A stretch of DNA of 64,000 bases from Streptomyces sp. NRRL F-6676 (GCF_000725625.1 NZ_JOHS01000008.1:124001-188000); one strand, 5' to 3'. Counted from the stretch's first letter, positions 1 through 9,162 are shown. Translations and numbers: made by a program. Notes: generated by a model from the letters alone, not told the origin.

Positions 1-81
1 ATGGGAACGGACGCCGGGCTGGTGGGGGCGGCGGCCGCGGCGTTGACGGGGGTGGAGGAGGGGACGGTGGCGGGCGTCTAG
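1..81 (+). CDS. ROK-family sugar kinase, C-terminal end (partial)
   Basis: Reading from base 1 in frame 1 gives 26 residues and a TAG stop. The segment GTDAGLVGAAAAAL matches the C-terminal helix of ROK-family sugar kinases such as Streptomyces glucokinase, which usually ends with an AGLxGAA motif. The ATG at base 1 is an internal methionine; most of the gene lies outside the window. These kinases phosphorylate glucose or a related sugar in the cytoplasm. With only the tail visible, the substrate cannot be assigned. Confidence 0.6.
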   Translation: MGTDAGLVGAAAAALTGVEEGTVAGV

Positions 82-142
82 ACTCCGCCCTCGCCTCCCC
101 CTTCCCGCGTCCCCGGCTTCCCCCTGGGCCCTTCGGCGGACC

Positions 143-186
143 GCACAGTTCCCCGCGCCCCCACGAGGGACGCGGGGATCCGCGCG
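143..186. repeat. Degenerate copy of the dispersed GTTCCCCGCGCCCC hairpin element
   Basis: AGTTCCCCGCGCCCCC is followed by a GC-rich stretch that can pair with it (CGCGGGGATCCGCGCG). It follows the ROK kinase stop by about 60 bp and resembles the elements near 4631, 13331, 16501, 35507 and 43771. It may act as a transcription terminator for the kinase gene. Confidence 0.4.
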
Positions 187-347
187 TGAGACCCCCGCCC
201 GCCCGCGCGGATCCCGGCCGACCGTTCGGGCAAAGGGCGAGAATGCGCCATCCAGAGACGTCACGTGGATTCCACCCGACGTTGGTCGGCCGAAAACTGG
301 TGAGCTTTTATTCTCCCGGTTGTATCGGTCGTCGAGGAAGGAAAAAC

Positions 348-704
348 ATGAAGATGTGGTCCCGAAAGGCATGGTTGTTGCTCAGTGCTTTAGCGCTGAG
401 CCTGGGTACGGTTCTCGCTGCCCCGGCGACCTCCGCATCCGCGCTCAACGGAGTTGCCTGCGACGAAGACGGCTATCTGCGCATCTGGTACACGTCGTGG
501 ACCTCCGACGGTTTCGAATACCAGGCCAGCTATTGCTGGGCCAATGCGGGCGAGGACGACCAACTTTATGTTCCGCGCGTCACGCACCTGCACTCCGGCA
601 ACAATGCCGGTTACGTCATCATCGACGAAAGCAGGAGAATTTCTTTCGGGAAGTGGTGGTCCGGCGACCTTTCGGGTGCTGTGACCTTCCTCCACATCGA
701 CTGA
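348..704 (+). CDS. Secreted beta/gamma-crystallin-like small protein
   Basis: The protein has 118 residues. ATG 348 is chosen because AGGAAGG lies 8 bases upstream. Residues 1-33 form a Sec signal peptide: KMWSRK, a Leu/Ala-rich core, then an ASA-type cleavage site. The mature part of about 85 residues has two cysteines and the segments YLRIWYTSW, CWANAGED and HSGNNAGYV. These resemble the Streptomyces killer-toxin-like proteins (SKLP), which have a beta/gamma-crystallin fold. A role as a secreted, possibly antimicrobial or Ca-binding, protein is inference from family only. Codon 15 (390-392) is TTA, the rare leucine codon read by the bldA tRNA. The gene and its upstream region are visibly less GC-rich than the surroundings. 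Confidence 0.7.
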   Translation: MKMWSRKAWLLLSALALSLGTVLAAPATSASALNGVACDEDGYLRIWYTSWTSDGFEYQASYCWANAGEDDQLYVPRVTHLHSGNNAGYVIIDESRRISFGKWWSGDLSGAVTFLHID

Positions 705-799
705 TCCGCACGTCGGCGGACGGCAGCTCCGTCGAGGGAGCCGATGGCCGGCCGGTGCACCGAGCGCCGGCCGGCCACCACCTCGTCGTGGACCGCCTG

Positions 800-2890
800 C
801 TAGCAGTGCAGCCGCGCCTCCGCCCAGTCCGCGTGGTCCGAGTCGTTGCCGTCACCCGCGTCGCTCACGACCAGCCGCACGACCTCCGCGCCGCTCACGT
901 CCGCCGACACCGCCCGCGCCGGCATCGCGTTGGTCAGTGTCTCCGTGGACGCGACCTCCTTTCCGTCCGCCCAGACGGAGAACGTCACCGATCCCCGGTC
1001 ACCCTTCTCGTCGTCCACGCCGACCTCGGCCGTGACCCGCTCGCACCGCTTCGCGGTGTAGAACTCCACCGCGCTCTCCGCGTGCACGCCGAGCCCGGTC
1101 CCGTACACCACCCCGCCGATCGTCAGCGGATGGCCGTCGCCCGCCGCGTCCTCGCCGTTGCTGGTGTTGCGTTCGACCGGCCCGTACCCGTTCATGGCGG
1201 ACAGCCACGGCAGGTCCCCCAGCGACGAGGTCCCCGCCGGTGGCGGTACCGCCACGGTCGCCGTCACCGGAACCGCCATGCGCACTCGCGTTCCCGTCGG
1301 CGACCGGTAGGCCGCCCGCACCGTGAGGTCGTACGCTCCCGTCGCCGCCCCCTCGGGCACGCTCACCCGCCACGACGTGCGCAGGGGGTGGCCCGTCCGG
1401 AGCGCGGCCGTCCGCGTCGGCGACAGCGCCCGTACCGCCCAGCCCGCGGGCCCGTCGAGCGACACGGAGGCGTCCAGGCCGGGCGTGCGGCCGAGGCCGT
1501 CCAGGACCGAGGTGAGGTCCACCGTGGCGCCCGCCTGTGTCAGCGTGGAGCCCTCCAGGCCGAGTTCGGCGGCGGGCGGGTACTGCGGCCAGTGCCGGTC
1601 GGCCGCGACGCGGACGAGCACCGTGCCGTGCGCGGGCACCGTCGCCGCGATCGTGCCCGCCGTACCGCGGGTCTCGTGCCGCCACAGGTCCCGCACCGTG
1701 TAACCGGCCGCCCGGGGCAGTCCGACGGCCGCGGCGGTCGTCGCGATGCGCTGCGCGCTGCCGCTCTCGTTGAACAGCGCCACCGCCCTGCTGCCGTCCT
1801 TCATCTCCTTGGCGACCACCCAGCGCCCGTCCTCGGACGTCACGACCGTGCCCTGCTTGCCCAGCGGGTCCTGGTCGACGGCGACGACCTCCTTGTTGCC
1901 GAGGATGTCGAGGGTGGCGTCGGAGGCGGTGCGCAGGTCGGAGCCGATGAGCAGCGGTGCGGCCATGACCGACCACATGGAGAAGTGCGTGCGGTACTCG
2001 GTGTCCGTCATGCCGCCGTTGCCGACCTCCAGCATGTCCGGGTCGTTCCAGTGCCCGGGTCCGGCGTACGGGGCGAGCGGCAGGTTCTTCTTGAGGATCG
2101 ACAGCATGGAGCTCCAGTTGTCGCTGATGTCCCCGGTGGTGCGCCACAGATGGCCGACGTCCGCCGCCCACTCCCAGGGCTTGTTCTCGCCCCATTCGCA
2201 GATGCTGTAGACGATCGGGCGGCCCGTCGTCTCGGTGGCGTCCTTCAGCGCGTCGCGCATCGTGGTGTACCGCTGCTTGGCGTCCACGCCCTGGTTGTTG
2301 CAGTTGTCGTACTTGAGGTAGTCCACGCCCCAGTCGGCGAACTGCCGGGCGTCGCTGTACTCGTGGCCCAGCGCGCCCGGGAAACCGTCGTTGCTACAGG
2401 TCTTGGTGCCCGCGCTGGTGTAGATGCCGAGTTTGAGGCCCTTGGCGTGCACGTAGTCGGCGACCGCCTCGATGCCGTGCGGGAAGCGTGCCGGGTCGGG
2501 CACGAGCTTGCCGTCCGCGTCGCGGGCGGGCAGGGCCCAGCAGTCGTCGAGGTTGACGTACTGGTAGCCGGTGTCCTTCAGGCCCTTCTCGACGAGGATG
2601 TCGGCGATCCCCTCGACCATCTCCTCGTTGAACTCGGCCCGGCACTGCGTCGAGTTCCAGTTGTTGAAGCCCATGGGCGGGGTCGCGGCGAGCCCGCCGA
2701 CGAGGGCGGGGGAGCCGGCGGCCGTGGCGGGGGAGGCGGGTGGCGCGGCCGACGGGGCGGCGGTGGCCGGCGGGGCCGTCAGGGCCGCCGCGCCCAGCAG
2801 GACGCCCGCGGCCAGCAGGACGCCCGCGGGCCTGCCGGTCGCGGCTCTTCTCGTACGGGGTCGGTCGGTGGTGCCGGACAGGTGACGCAT
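800..2890 (-). CDS. Secreted GH27 alpha-galactosidase with C-terminal NPCBM domain
   Basis: The 696-residue protein has a long N-terminal signal region (about residues 1-45, Ala-rich after a TRRAATGR segment). The GH27 barrel begins at TPPMGFNNWN. Asp195 in YLKYDNC is the expected nucleophile and Asp254 in RTTGDISDNW the expected acid/base. A beta-sandwich follows, then a NEW3-like region, and from about residue 560 an NPCBM carbohydrate-binding module (YGTGLGVHAES). It should release terminal alpha-galactose from extracellular galactosides such as galactomannan. It is transcribed alone. The + strand neighbour downstream and the divergent small secreted gene upstream are unrelated. The 218 bp to the next gene hold its promoter. 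Confidence 0.93.
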   Translation of the reverse strand: MRHLSGTTDRPRTRRAATGRPAGVLLAAGVLLGAAALTAPPATAAPSAAPPASPATAAGSPALVGGLAATPPMGFNNWNSTQCRAEFNEEMVEGIADILVEKGLKDTGYQYVNLDDCWALPARDADGKLVPDPARFPHGIEAVADYVHAKGLKLGIYTSAGTKTCSNDGFPGALGHEYSDARQFADWGVDYLKYDNCNNQGVDAKQRYTTMRDALKDATETTGRPIVYSICEWGENKPWEWAADVGHLWRTTGDISDNWSSMLSILKKNLPLAPYAGPGHWNDPDMLEVGNGGMTDTEYRTHFSMWSVMAAPLLIGSDLRTASDATLDILGNKEVVAVDQDPLGKQGTVVTSEDGRWVVAKEMKDGSRAVALFNESGSAQRIATTAAAVGLPRAAGYTVRDLWRHETRGTAGTIAATVPAHGTVLVRVAADRHWPQYPPAAELGLEGSTLTQAGATVDLTSVLDGLGRTPGLDASVSLDGPAGWAVRALSPTRTAALRTGHPLRTSWRVSVPEGAATGAYDLTVRAAYRSPTGTRVRMAVPVTATVAVPPPAGTSSLGDLPWLSAMNGYGPVERNTSNGEDAAGDGHPLTIGGVVYGTGLGVHAESAVEFYTAKRCERVTAEVGVDDEKGDRGSVTFSVWADGKEVASTETLTNAMPARAVSADVSGAEVVRLVVSDAGDGNDSDHADWAEARLHC

Positions 2891-3108
2891 CGTTACGTTC
2901 CCTCCGTCTCTGCCGAGGGCGCGGTGCGGCGTCGGGTGGCGCCGCTGAGCGCACCGGGGCAGGAGTTCTGCATGCTCGCGTCAATACGTGTGCGGTTACG
3001 GTAGACCGTGTTGGACTCTGTTGGAAGTGTCCGGGCGTCGGCCTGCCGGGCCCCGTCGGATCGCCCGCCCCGGCGTGACCTTCGGCGCCGCGCGCAGTTG
3101 AGCCGGGC

Positions 3109-3306
3109 ATGAAGAAGCGCAGCATGCTCGCCATCGCCTCCCTGGCCACCGGGTTCGTCGTCGCGGCGATCTCCCCCTCGCACTCCGCCGACCACGGCGT
3201 CCTCGGCGACCTCAACGTGGACGACGCCCTCAGCGCCGTCGACCACACCACCCTCAGCCACGACAGCCTGGCCCCGGCCGACAACGCCCCCGAGCACAAC
3301 GGCTGA
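3109..3306 (+). CDS. Small secreted protein, 65 residues
   Basis: The product is MKKRSMLAIASLATG followed by a hydrophobic core and a likely cleavage site after SHSA near residue 27. That leaves a mature acidic, Asp/His-rich peptide of about 38 residues with no cysteines. Similar short secreted proteins with an N-terminal MKK and a GDL/NVDDAL mature part are scattered through Streptomyces genomes without known function. The ribosome site is weak (GAGCCGGGC just before ATG). A very strong terminator starts 15 bp after the stop, which supports a real, separately transcribed gene. Function unknown. Confidence 0.6.
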   Translation: MKKRSMLAIASLATGFVVAAISPSHSADHGVLGDLNVDDALSAVDHTTLSHDSLAPADNAPEHNG

Positions 3307-3321
3307 CCGCGCCCCTGGCGC

Positions 3322-3356
3322 ACGGCGCCGGTGCCCCGCCCGGGCACCGGCGCCGT
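3322..3356 (+). terminator. Perfect 15-bp stem-loop terminator
   Basis: ACGGCGCCGGTGCCC (3322-3336) and its exact complement (3342-3356) flank a 5-base loop, immediately after the small secreted gene. No U-tract follows, as is usual in Streptomyces. Confidence 0.8.
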
Positions 3357-3471
3357 CGTGTGCGTGGCGGGGTCGCTGCCCGGGCCCCCCGGGGCTCCCT
3401 CATCAGAAGCGGGTTTCCGTGGCAGGGTGGAACGGGCAAGCCACAGGGGGCCGAACAGAAGAGGGGGAAAC

Positions 3472-4512
3472 GTGATCGTCTGGGTCAACGGCGCGTTCGG
3501 TGCGGGGAAGACCACCACCGCACGGGAACTGATCGACCTGATCCCGAACAGCACGCTCTTCGACCCCGAGGTCATCGGTGGCGCGCTCACACAGCTGCTG
3601 CCGCCCAAACGCCTCGCCGAGGTCGGCGACTTCCAGGACCTGCCGATCTGGCGGCGGCTCGTGGTGGACACCGCTGCCGCGATGCTGGCCGAACTGGGCG
3701 GTGTCCTGGTGGTGCCGATGACCCTGCTGCGCCAGGAGTACCGCGACGAGATCTTCGGCGGCCTCGCCTCCCGGCGGATTCCGGTCCGCCATGTCCTGCT
3801 CGCCCCGGCCGAAACGATTTTGCGGGAGCGAATAGCCGGGCGGGAGGTCCCGCCGGACCTCCCCGACGGAGAGATGCGGATCACCCAGTGGGCCCTCGAC
3901 CACATCGAGCCCTACCACGCGGCCCTCGCCGCCTGGCTCACCGCCGACGCCCACACCGTCGACACGAGCCACCTCACTCCGCACGAGGTCGCCCTGCGGA
4001 TCGCCGAGGGGGTGCGCACCGGCGACGTCCCGGTCCGCGACATCGTGCAGACCCCCCAGCCGACCGCCGAGACCGTCGCCGCGGGTGTCCTCCTCTTCGA
4101 CGAGCAGGACAGGGTGCTGCTCGTCGACCCCACGTACAAGCCCGGGTGGGAGTTCCCCGGCGGCGTCGTCGAACCGGGGGAGGCCCCCGCGCGGGCCGGG
4201 GTGCGCGAGGTCGCCGAGGAGACGGGGATCCACCTCGCCGACGTGCCCCGCCTGCTGCTCGTCGACTGGGAGCGGCCCGACCCGCCCGGCTACGGGGGGC
4301 TGCGGCTGCTGTTCGACGGGGGCCGGCTGGACCCCGGCGAGCGGGGCCGGCTGCTGCTGCCCGGCCCGGAACTGCGCGCATGGCGCTTCGTCACCGAGGA
4401 CCAGGCCGCCGAGCTGCTCCCGCCGGTGCGCTACGCCCGGCTGCGGTGGGCGCTGCGTGCGCGGGAACGGGGTTCGGTGCGGTATCTGGAGGCGGGGACG
4501 CCGGTGGGGTGA
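3472..4512 (+). CDS. P-loop kinase-like/Nudix hydrolase fusion protein
   Basis: The protein has 346 residues. GTG 3472 is chosen because GAGGGGG lies 4 bases upstream and the P-loop follows at once ([11 protein letters not shown], Lys13). Residues 1-180 look like an AAA/adenylate-kinase-type nucleotide-binding domain of the kind seen in tunicamycin-resistance (TmrB-like) proteins. Residues 205-346 form a Nudix domain with the box G-x5-E-x7-REVAEETGI. The Nudix half should hydrolyse a nucleoside-diphosphate derivative; the N-terminal half may phosphorylate a small molecule. The order of domains suggests coupled modification and sanitation, but no substrate is visible. It is a single gene with a strong terminator on each side. 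Confidence 0.85.
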   Translation: MIVWVNGAFGAGKTTTARELIDLIPNSTLFDPEVIGGALTQLLPPKRLAEVGDFQDLPIWRRLVVDTAAAMLAELGGVLVVPMTLLRQEYRDEIFGGLASRRIPVRHVLLAPAETILRERIAGREVPPDLPDGEMRITQWALDHIEPYHAALAAWLTADAHTVDTSHLTPHEVALRIAEGVRTGDVPVRDIVQTPQPTAETVAAGVLLFDEQDRVLLVDPTYKPGWEFPGGVVEPGEAPARAGVREVAEETGIHLADVPRLLLVDWERPDPPGYGGLRLLFDGGRLDPGERGRLLLPGPELRAWRFVTEDQAAELLPPVRYARLRWALRARERGSVRYLEAGTPVG

Positions 4513-4545
4513 GGGGCGGCCGGGTCCCACGGGACCGGCCGCCCC
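4513..4545 (+). terminator. GC-rich hairpin terminator after the Nudix fusion gene
   Basis: GGGGCGGCCGGGTCCC (4513-4528) pairs with GGGACCGGCCGCCCC (4531-4545) with one bulged G. It begins at the base after the stop codon. Confidence 0.75.
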
Positions 4546-4887
4546 CGGGCCCCTGGGGTTCGGGGCTCTGGGGTTCGGGGCCCTGGGGTCCGGGGCTCTC
4601 GGGGTGCGTCGGCGGCTGCGCGTGGGTGCGTGGTCGCTCGCGCGGTTCCCCGCGCCCCTGGGCCGGCCGGGGCGGGCCGGGGTTCAGGACGCGGCCCCGG
4701 TCGTCCCAGGCGTGGCCGGTTCGCCGGCCCGCAGGGCCTGGGCCGGCCACTACGGTGGCCCGTCCGGCCCGTCCGGCCGGCGTGCTGTGCGTCGCCTGGG
4801 TCGGCAGGGCGCGGTCGGGTCGCCGCAGTGGACCGTGCGGTGTCAAGGGGGCGCCGGGGAGCGTCCGGTCGTCTTCGAGGCGGCGGG
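4546..4887. repeat. Convergent intergenic region with 15-bp tandem repeat and dispersed hairpin element
   Basis: The 342 bp between two convergent genes contain three tandem copies of a 15-bp unit CTGGGGTTCGGGGCT (4553-4597, one or two changes per copy). They also contain a copy of the dispersed element (4631-4660, core GCGCGGTTCCCCGCGCCCCT). No convincing coding sequence was seen in the rest. Confidence 0.7.
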
Positions 4888-6243
4888 TCAGTGCCCCGCG
4901 TACGCGCGCAGGAACAGTGCCTCGGCGACCGACAGCCGCTCCAGTTCCTCCGGCGAGACGCTCTCGTCGAGCGCGTGGATCTGCGCCTCCGGCTCGCTCA
5001 GGCCGATCAGCAGGATCTCCGCCTCCGGGTACAGCGAGGCCAGCGTGTTGCACAGCGGGATCGAGCCGCCCTGCCCCGCGTGCTGCATCTCCTGGCCGGG
5101 GTAGGCCACCGCCATCGCCTCGGCCATCGCCGCGTACGCCGGGCTGGTGGTGTCCGCGCGGAACGGCTGGCCCTGGCCGATCTGCTCGACCGTCACCCGC
5201 GCACCCCACGGCGTGTGGTTCTCCAGGTGGGCCCGGAGCAGCTTCGTCGCCTCCACCGTGTCCATGCCCGGCGACACCCGCAGGCTGACCAGAGCGCGGG
5301 CGCTCGCCTGCACCGACGGGGTGGCGCCCACCACCGGCGGGCAGTCGATGCCGAGGACCGTGACGGCCGGGCGCGCCCAGATGCGGTCGGCGACCGTGCC
5401 CGAGCCGATCAGCTCCACGCCGTCCAGGACCTTGGCGTCCTCGCGAAACTGCTCCTCGTCGTATTGCAGCCCCTCCCAGCGGGCCTCGCCGTCCAGGCCG
5501 TCGACCGTCGTGGAGCCGTCCTCGCCGCGCAGCGAGTCCAGTACCCGGATCAGCGCGGCCAGGGCGTCCGGTGCGGCGCCGCCGAACTGGCCGGAGTGCA
5601 GATTGCCCTCCAGGGTGTCGACGCCGATGCGCAGCAGGGTCATGCCCCGCAGCGTCGTCGTCACGGTCGGCAGACCGACCCGGAAGTTCCCCGAGTCGCC
5701 GATCACGACGGCGTCGGCCGTGAGCAGCTCCGGGTGCTGCTCGGCGTACCGTTCCAGGCCGCCCGTGCCCTGCTCCTCCGAACCCTCCACTATGACCTTG
5801 ACGTTGACCGGCACTCCGCCGTTCGCCTTCAGCGCCCGCAGCGCGAGCAGATGCATGATCACGCCGCCCTTGCAGTCCGCCGCGCCCCGTCCGTACCAGC
5901 GGCCGTCGCGCTCGGTCAGCGTGAACGGCGGCGTGCTCCAGGCGGCCTCGTCCAGTGGCGGCTGCACGTCGTAGTGGGCGTAGAGGAGCACCGTCCGGGC
6001 GCCGGCCGGGCCCGGCAGATAGCCGTACACCGACTGCGTGCCGTCCGGGGTGTCGAGCACCGCCACGTCCTCGAAGCCCTCGGCGCGCAGCGACTCGGAG
6101 ATCCAGCGCGCCGCGGCCTCGCTCTCGCTCCTGGGGAACTGGTCGAAGTCCGCCACCGAACGGAAGGCCACCAGTTCGGTGAGCTCCTCCCTCGCCCTGG
6201 GCAGCAGCGAGGCGACGGTCTCGGCGACCGGATTCGACGACAT
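4888..6243 (-). CDS. M20 family metallopeptidase (dipeptidase type)
   Basis: The protein has 451 residues. ATG 6243 is preferred over the ATG two codons upstream (6249), because AAGGAG (6251-6256) is 7 bases from the former and only 1 from the latter. Di-zinc ligands are visible: His90/Asp92 in YAHYDVQPP, Asp123 in RGAADCKGG, and the catalytic Glu156-Glu157 in EGSEEQGTGG. The lid dimerisation domain interrupts the catalytic domain at about residues 190-330. Family members hydrolyse dipeptides or N-acyl amino acids in the cytoplasm. No signal peptide is present. It stands alone and divergent to the flavoprotein gene at 6438, with a shared 194-bp promoter region. Confidence 0.92.
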   Translation of the reverse strand: MSSNPVAETVASLLPRAREELTELVAFRSVADFDQFPRSESEAAARWISESLRAEGFEDVAVLDTPDGTQSVYGYLPGPAGARTVLLYAHYDVQPPLDEAAWSTPPFTLTERDGRWYGRGAADCKGGVIMHLLALRALKANGGVPVNVKVIVEGSEEQGTGGLERYAEQHPELLTADAVVIGDSGNFRVGLPTVTTTLRGMTLLRIGVDTLEGNLHSGQFGGAAPDALAALIRVLDSLRGEDGSTTVDGLDGEARWEGLQYDEEQFREDAKVLDGVELIGSGTVADRIWARPAVTVLGIDCPPVVGATPSVQASARALVSLRVSPGMDTVEATKLLRAHLENHTPWGARVTVEQIGQGQPFRADTTSPAYAAMAEAMAVAYPGQEMQHAGQGGSIPLCNTLASLYPEAEILLIGLSEPEAQIHALDESVSPEELERLSVAEALFLRAYAGH

Positions 6244-6437
6244 GGGCATGCTCCTTGTGGGTGCGACGTTGTACTTCCGAGAACTTCTGTTTGTCTGTGA
6301 TCGTGTGGTGTGCGAACGCCGACGGTTGTGCGCTGCGCATACGCTGCCGATCCTCCCACAGCGGTCCGGGCCCGCGGCCACCGTAGGATGCGTGGGACAG
6401 GTGCGGCAGGCGGCTTGATCGGGAGCAGTAGACCATC

Positions 6438-7643
6438 GTGAGCAGCGAGAACTCTTCGGCGGAAGGCACGCAGCGGGTGTGGGACGTGGTCGTGGTGGGT
6501 GCGGGGCCCGCCGGGGCCTCGGCCGCCTACGCCGCGGCGGTCGCGGGACGCAGCGTGCTGCTGCTGGAGAAGGCGGACCTGCCCCGGTACAAAACATGCG
6601 GCGGCGGCATCATCGGCCCCTCGCGGGACACCCTGCCGCCCGGCTTCGAACTGCCGTTCAAGGACAAGGTGCACGCGGTCACCTTCTCGAACAACGGCCG
6701 CTTCATCCGCACCCGCCGCTCCCGGCAGATGCTGTTCGGACTGATCAACAGGCCCGAATTCGACCAGCAGTTGGTCGAACACGCGCAGAAGGCGGGTGCG
6801 GAACTGCGCACCGGCGCCACCGTCGTACGGGTCGAACAGCACGGCGCGGCCGTGCCCGACCGGCGTACGGTCGCCGTCGTCCTCCAGGGCGGTGAGACGG
6901 TGCTGGCCCGCGCCGTCGTCGGCGCCGACGGCAGCGCCAGCCGCATAGGGGCGCACGTCGGCGTCAAACTGGACCAGGTCGACCTCGGCCTGGAGTCGGA
7001 GATCCCCGTGCCCGAGACCGTCGCCGAGGACTGGAAGGGCCGGGTGCTCATCGACTGGGGCCCCATGCCCGGCAGTTACGGCTGGGTCTTCCCCAAGGGG
7101 GACACGCTCACCGTCGGCGTGATCTCCGCGCGCGGCGAGGGCGCCGCCACCAAGCGCTACCTGGAGGACTTCGTCGCCCGGCTCGGCCTCGCCGGCTTCG
7201 AACCCAGCGTCTCCTCCGGCCATCTGACCCGCTGCCGCGCCGACGACTCGCCGCTCACCCGCGGCCGCGTCCTGGTGTGCGGGGACGCGGCGGGGCTGCT
7301 GGAGCCCTGGACCCGCGAGGGCATCTCCTTCGCCCTGCGCTCCGGACGGCTCGCGGGGGAGTGGGCGGTACGGATCTCCGAGGCGCACGACGCGGTGGAC
7401 GCCCGCCGCCAGGCCCTGAACTACGCCTTCGCGATCAAGGCCGGGCTGGGCGTGGAGATGAGTGTCGGCAAGCGGATGCTGAAGGCGTTCGAACGCCGTC
7501 CGGGGCTGTTCCACGCGGCCCTCACCGGCTTCCGCCCGGCATGGAAGGCGTTCACCGACATCACCCGGGGCGCCACCACACTGGGCGAGCTGGTCCGCAA
7601 CCATCCGCTGGCCCAGCGGGCGCTGACGGCGTTCGACCGGTAG
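6438..7643 (+). CDS. Geranylgeranyl-reductase-family FAD-dependent oxidoreductase
   Basis: The protein has 401 residues, with a GTG start. The FAD Rossmann motif [13 protein letters not shown] lies at residues 17-30. The family signature KTCGGG follows near residue 55. The second FAD motif, GRVLVCGDAAGLLEPWTREGI, lies near residue 275. Members reduce isoprenoid double bonds, as in menaquinone or archaeal-type lipid tails, or act on other hydrophobic substrates. In Streptomyces a copy near the nuo/menaquinone genes is common, but no such genes are visible here. There is no membrane segment. It is transcribed alone, upstream of a two-component system but separated from it by the twin repeats at 7676-7720. 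Confidence 0.88.
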   Translation: MSSENSSAEGTQRVWDVVVVGAGPAGASAAYAAAVAGRSVLLLEKADLPRYKTCGGGIIGPSRDTLPPGFELPFKDKVHAVTFSNNGRFIRTRRSRQMLFGLINRPEFDQQLVEHAQKAGAELRTGATVVRVEQHGAAVPDRRTVAVVLQGGETVLARAVVGADGSASRIGAHVGVKLDQVDLGLESEIPVPETVAEDWKGRVLIDWGPMPGSYGWVFPKGDTLTVGVISARGEGAATKRYLEDFVARLGLAGFEPSVSSGHLTRCRADDSPLTRGRVLVCGDAAGLLEPWTREGISFALRSGRLAGEWAVRISEAHDAVDARRQALNYAFAIKAGLGVEMSVGKRMLKAFERRPGLFHAALTGFRPAWKAFTDITRGATTLGELVRNHPLAQRALTAFDR

Positions 7644-7675
7644 ACGGGCCGGCCCCGCACGCCCCCGTCACACCC

Positions 7676-7720
7676 GTACTGCCTGGGGAGTACCGGATAC
7701 CCGTACTACCGGGGGAGTAC
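7676..7720. promoter_or_regulatory. Twin 18-bp dyads upstream of a two-component system
   Basis: Two copies of GTACT-N8-AGTAC occur at 7676-7693 and 7703-7720, 27 bp apart, with similar interiors (GCCTGGGG and ACCGGGGG) and the shared flank CCG. Each copy is an inverted repeat and the pair is a direct repeat. They lie 60-104 bp before the kinase start. An operator for the adjacent LuxR-type response regulator (autoregulation) is the simplest inference. Confidence 0.6.
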
Positions 7721-7779
7721 CGGCGCTCGCCCCGCCAGGGTGACGCCGCGCGCACCCGGCGCCGTCTAGCGTGACGGGC

Positions 7780-9162
7780 ATGAGGGAGCGACGCAGGCGG
7801 GCCCCGGCACGGTGGCCCGCGCCCTGGTCCGGGCTCTGGTCCGGGCCGCCCCGGTGGCGCGGCACGGACGGCGGCCGGCCAGGAGGCGGGGGCGCCGGGA
7901 GTGCCGGGGGCACCGGGGGCGCCGAAGACGCCCCGGGCACCGCTGGTGCCGTCGGCGCCGGCGCGCCGGCCCCGGCCGGCGGTCACCGGCTGCCGTGGCC
8001 CTCGACCGTGTTCCTCACCGTCGTCGTGCTCGTCGGCACCCATGCCGCCGCGCAGGGGCAGCGGGGCGGCGGACGTGCGGAGCTGGACCCGTTCGCGCTG
8101 CTCCTCCTCCTGCTCGCCTGCGGAGTACTGCTGTGGCGGCAGCGCCACCCGGTGGCCGTCGTCTTCACCACGGCCGCGGTGGTCGTGGTCTATCTCGGCG
8201 CCGGTTATCCCTACGGCCCGGTGTTCCTGGCGGTCGCCGTCGCCTGCTTCGGCGCCGTCGTCGCCGGACACAGACGGGCGGCCTGGGCGGCGGTGGCGAT
8301 GCTGTGGGCGGGGCACGTGGTGGTGGCGCACTGGCTGTACCGTCTGCTGCCCCCCTCGGGGGACCCGGCCGCCTCCTGGGGACAGGAGGCCGTCGTGGCC
8401 GCCTGGGTGGCGGCGGTCGTCGCGGTCGGCGAACTCATGAGGCTCCGGCGGGAACAGTGGGCCCGCGAGCGCGCCGAACGCGCCCGGGCCGCCCGGCGCC
8501 GCGCCGACGAGGAACGGCTGCGGATCGCCCGTGAACTGCACGACGTCCTCGCGCACAGCATCTCCGTGATCAACGTCCAGGCGGGCGTGGGCCTGGCACT
8601 GCTCGACTCCGACCCCGAGCAGGCCCGCACCGCGCTCACCACCATCAAGTCGGCCAGCAAGGAGGCGCTGGGGGAGGTGAGACAGGTGCTCGACACCCTG
8701 CGCACGCCGGGCGACGCGCCCCGGGCGCCGGCGCCCGGCCTGGACCGGCTGCCGGAACTGGTCGCGCAGGCGGCCGACATGGGCCTGACGGTCGAGGTCG
8801 AGGGCGCCGCGCCGAGGCTGCCGCCCGGCGCCGACCTGGCGGCGTTCCGCATCGTGCAGGAGGCCCTGACCAACGTCGTACGGCACTCAGGCTCCCGGCA
8901 CGCGCGGGTACGGCTCGACCCCGCGCCAGGCGTCCTGCGGCTGCGGATCGACGACGACGGGCCCGCGACCGGCACGGACGCCGGAGGCAGCGGCAACGGC
9001 CTTGCGGGCATGCGCGAGCGGGCCGCGGCGCTCGGCGGCACCATCGAGGCGGGCCGGCGTCCGGACGGCGGCTTCCGGGTGCTCGCTGTGCTGCCCCTGC
9101 GCGTACCCCCGGCCGACGGTGCTCCTGAGCCCACCGACGCCCCACCCGAGGAGGAACGGTGA
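7780..9162 (+). CDS. Sensor histidine kinase, NarL/DesK type
   Basis: The protein has about 460 residues; ATG 7780 is taken, and an in-frame GTG at 7771 is possible. A Gly/Ala-rich basic N-terminus is followed by about four to five membrane segments (residues 75-205), with no large extracellular sensor loop. A HisKA_3 dimerisation domain carries the phospho-acceptor His254 in ARELHDVLAHS. The HATPase domain has the N-box QEALTNVVRH and the G-box GNGLAGMRERA. It phosphorylates the regulator encoded directly downstream, with which it overlaps by 4 bp. The signal is unknown; kinases of this shape usually sense membrane stress. Confidence 0.92.
   Translation: MRERRRRAPARWPAPWSGLWSGPPRWRGTDGGRPGGGGAGSAGGTGGAEDAPGTAGAVGAGAPAPAGGHRLPWPSTVFLTVVVLVGTHAAAQGQRGGGRAELDPFALLLLLLACGVLLWRQRHPVAVVFTTAAVVVVYLGAGYPYGPVFLAVAVACFGAVVAGHRRAAWAAVAMLWAGHVVVAHWLYRLLPPSGDPAASWGQEAVVAAWVAAVVAVGELMRLRREQWARERAERARAARRRADEERLRIARELHDVLAHSISVINVQAGVGLALLDSDPEQARTALTTIKSASKEALGEVRQVLDTLRTPGDAPRAPAPGLDRLPELVAQAADMGLTVEVEGAAPRLPPGADLAAFRIVQEALTNVVRHSGSRHARVRLDPAPGVLRLRIDDDGPATGTDAGGSGNGLAGMRERAAALGGTIEAGRRPDGGFRVLAVLPLRVPPADGAPEPTDAPPEEER

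Noticed and set aside
320..3004. Open frame of 894 codons on the plus strand opposite the alpha-galactosidase gene
   Set aside because: It is antisense to a gene with strong domain matches, and its product is Arg/Pro/Gly-biased without any recognisable domain. High GC content creates such frames.
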